From: Bacillota bacterium
GTDB taxonomy: Bacteria > Bacillota > Clostridia > Monoglobales > Firm-18
Reading direction: 5' to 3'
Length of the DNA: 6,552 nt
Assembly: GCA_023228885.1 (NCBI GenBank)
Contig: JALOAJ010000066.1
Coordinates: 1-6,552 of the forward strand
Positions 5,543 to 6,552 of the stretch are shown here, piece by piece. Within the stretch, counting starts at the first letter, position 1. Every line of letters begins with the position of its first letter. Position numbers and translations under genes: made by a program. Under the pieces are notes generated by a model. The model searched no databases. It had not been told where the DNA came from and was given only the letters and a program-made list of their open reading frames with translations.

Positions 5543-6552
5543 ATGAAGTTTATTATTTTTTTTGGTTTGTTTGTTTTGATAGGGCTTGTGACCGCTCCTG
5601 CCGATTGTCTTGCAGGCGCTCTGAGCGGGCTTGAGTTATGCTATACCATAATCATTCCGTCGCTTTTTCCCTTTTTTGTTTGTTCTAAGCTGCTTATTGG
5701 CTCGGGGGCGGCAAAAAAACTGGGCGATATGTGCCACAACATAATGCGTCCGCTATTTAACCTGCCTGGCAGCGCAGGCATCGCGTTGGTGCTGGGGCTG
5801 CTGAGCGGATACCCTGTCGGCGCACAATGCGCCGCAGACTTATACGAAAAAAACCTTTGCACAAAAGCGGAGGCACAGCGCATGATAGGCTTTTGCAACA
5901 ATTCCGGACCATTATTCATAATGGGCTCGGTTGGCGCGGGTATGATGCATTCGGCTCAAGCAGGCATTGTCATGTATGCCATTCATGTGCTAAGCGCCCT
6001 TACTTTGGGCTTTATGTTGCGCTTTTATAAGGCAGACGAAAAAATGACGTTACAATGTGCAAAATATCGGCAAACAGCGCCGGAATTTCACAGCTTTGGC
6101 GCAGCGCTATCCGATGCCGTATCAAAATCGGCAGAGCTTATTTTATATGTTTGCGGGTTTATAGTTTTTTTCAATGCGCTCGTTGCAATTTTATTTCGAT
6201 TTAACATTATTTTTGCAATGCAAAATTTTTTAAAATTGTTGGGCATATCAACTGAGGTATCCAATGCGCTTGCTTTTGGCATTTTTGAAATTACCGGCGG
6301 GGCGGTAAGAGCGGTGGCGCTCCCAACAGCACAGCTTAAAATTATTGTTGTCTCCGCCCTTTTGGCATGGTCCGGCATAAGCGTTATTTTGCAGGTGGCA
6401 GGTATAATATCAAAAGTTGGCTTATCCCCCTATATTTTAATTTTTTCAAAAGCGTTTCAAGCGCTCATTGCAAGCATATATGCCTTAATCTTTTTGCGGT
6501 TTGCTCCCTCGGCTTTGCAAGTTTTTGCAAGCAACAAATCGGCAACTGTCAA
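5543..6552 (+). CDS. ylbJ: Sporulation integral membrane protein YlbJ (3' end outside window)
   Basis: The plus-strand frame opens at ATG 5543-5545 and stays open to the window edge: 336 codons plus two bases, of about 400 in the family. YlbJ is a polytopic membrane protein of the nucleoside-recognition/Gate-domain group, made in the mother cell under SigE in Bacillus; what it transports, if anything, is not known. Visible marks are an N-terminal hydrophobic helix (3-18), PSLFPFFVCSKLLIG (39-53), the hallmark SGYPVGA (88-94), FCNNSGPLFIMGSVGAGM (117-134), and the second-half counterparts FEITGGAVRAV (248-258) and AWSGISVILQVAGI (275-288). Several hydrophobic helices lie between. The two halves suggest an internal repeat, as is common in Gate proteins. 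The ribosome site is GGGGGG (5530-5535), 7 bases upstream. The N-terminus aligns with the family, which supports the start. It is divergent from yqfC, also a sporulation gene. Confidence 0.9.
   Translation, partial: MKFIIFFGLFVLIGLVTAPADCLAGALSGLELCYTIIIPSLFPFFVCSKLLIGSGAAKKLGDMCHNIMRPLFNLPGSAGIALVLGLLSGYPVGAQCAADLYEKNLCTKAEAQRMIGFCNNSGPLFIMGSVGAGMMHSAQAGIVMYAIHVLSALTLGFMLRFYKADEKMTLQCAKYRQTAPEFHSFGAALSDAVSKSAELILYVCGFIVFFNALVAILFRFNIIFAMQNFLKLLGISTEVSNALAFGIFEITGGAVRAVALPTAQLKIIVVSALLAWSGISVILQVAGIISKVGLSPYILIFSKAFQALIASIYALIFLRFAPSALQVFASNKSATV

Noticed and set aside
5641..5919. Open minus-strand frame of 92 codons, with another at 6088-6378
   Set aside because: Both lie antisense to ylbJ, whose family motifs (SGYPVGA, FCNNSGPLFI, FEITGG) are clear in the plus-strand frame; the antisense products look like nothing known.
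1..6552. Mobile elements, CRISPR arrays, tRNA/rRNA genes, riboswitches, toxin-antitoxin or defence genes
   Set aside because: I read both strands and found no transposase or integrase motifs, no spaced direct repeats, no cloverleaf and no conserved riboswitch pattern. The window is a core operon, not an accessory region, and I do not claim a novel system.

Overview
The window looks like chromosomal DNA from a low-to-moderate GC, endospore-forming Clostridia-type Firmicute. This rests on three sporulation-associated proteins (YqfC, YqfD, YlbJ), strong G-rich Shine-Dalgarno sites, and a gene order matching the conserved Firmicute yqfC-yqfD-phoH-ybeY-dgkA-era-yqzL-recO neighbourhood. I cannot assign a genus.

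Layout, left to right. Positions 1-177 (+) hold the last 58 codons of a gene whose tail resembles the C-terminus of heme catalases. A strong hairpin at 196-231, with a T-run on the minus strand, separates it from a convergent minus-strand operon. Read in transcription order (from 5437 down to 245), that operon is yqfC, yqfD, phoH (ybeZ), a ybeY-dgkA gene fusion, era, a small yqzL-family gene, and recO. Genes overlap or lie within a few bases of each other, except for an 86-base gap between era and yqzL. From 5543 to the right edge (+) runs the 5' portion of ylbJ, a polytopic sporulation membrane protein, divergent from yqfC and cut off by the window end. The 105-base gap 5438-5542 must hold promoters for both directions. 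No gene-free stretch exceeds 300 bases.

Functionally the operon joins two themes. YqfC and YqfD are mother-cell sporulation proteins in Bacillus, and so is YlbJ across the divergent gap. PhoH/YbeZ, YbeY and Era form a ribosome-maturation group (16S rRNA 3' processing and 30S assembly). The DgkA domain recycles undecaprenol or diacylglycerol at the membrane, and RecO serves recombinational repair.

Relative to the Bacillus subtilis order, yqfF (HD phosphodiesterase) and cdd are absent, and ybeY and dgkA are one reading frame. The most notable observations are this fusion with an additional C-terminal membrane segment, the small yqzL gene with its start and recO overlap, the TTG start of era, and the shared sporulation intergenic region. 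I do not see evidence for a novel defence, mobile or otherwise undescribed system; this is mainly a conserved core region with a few architectural twists.
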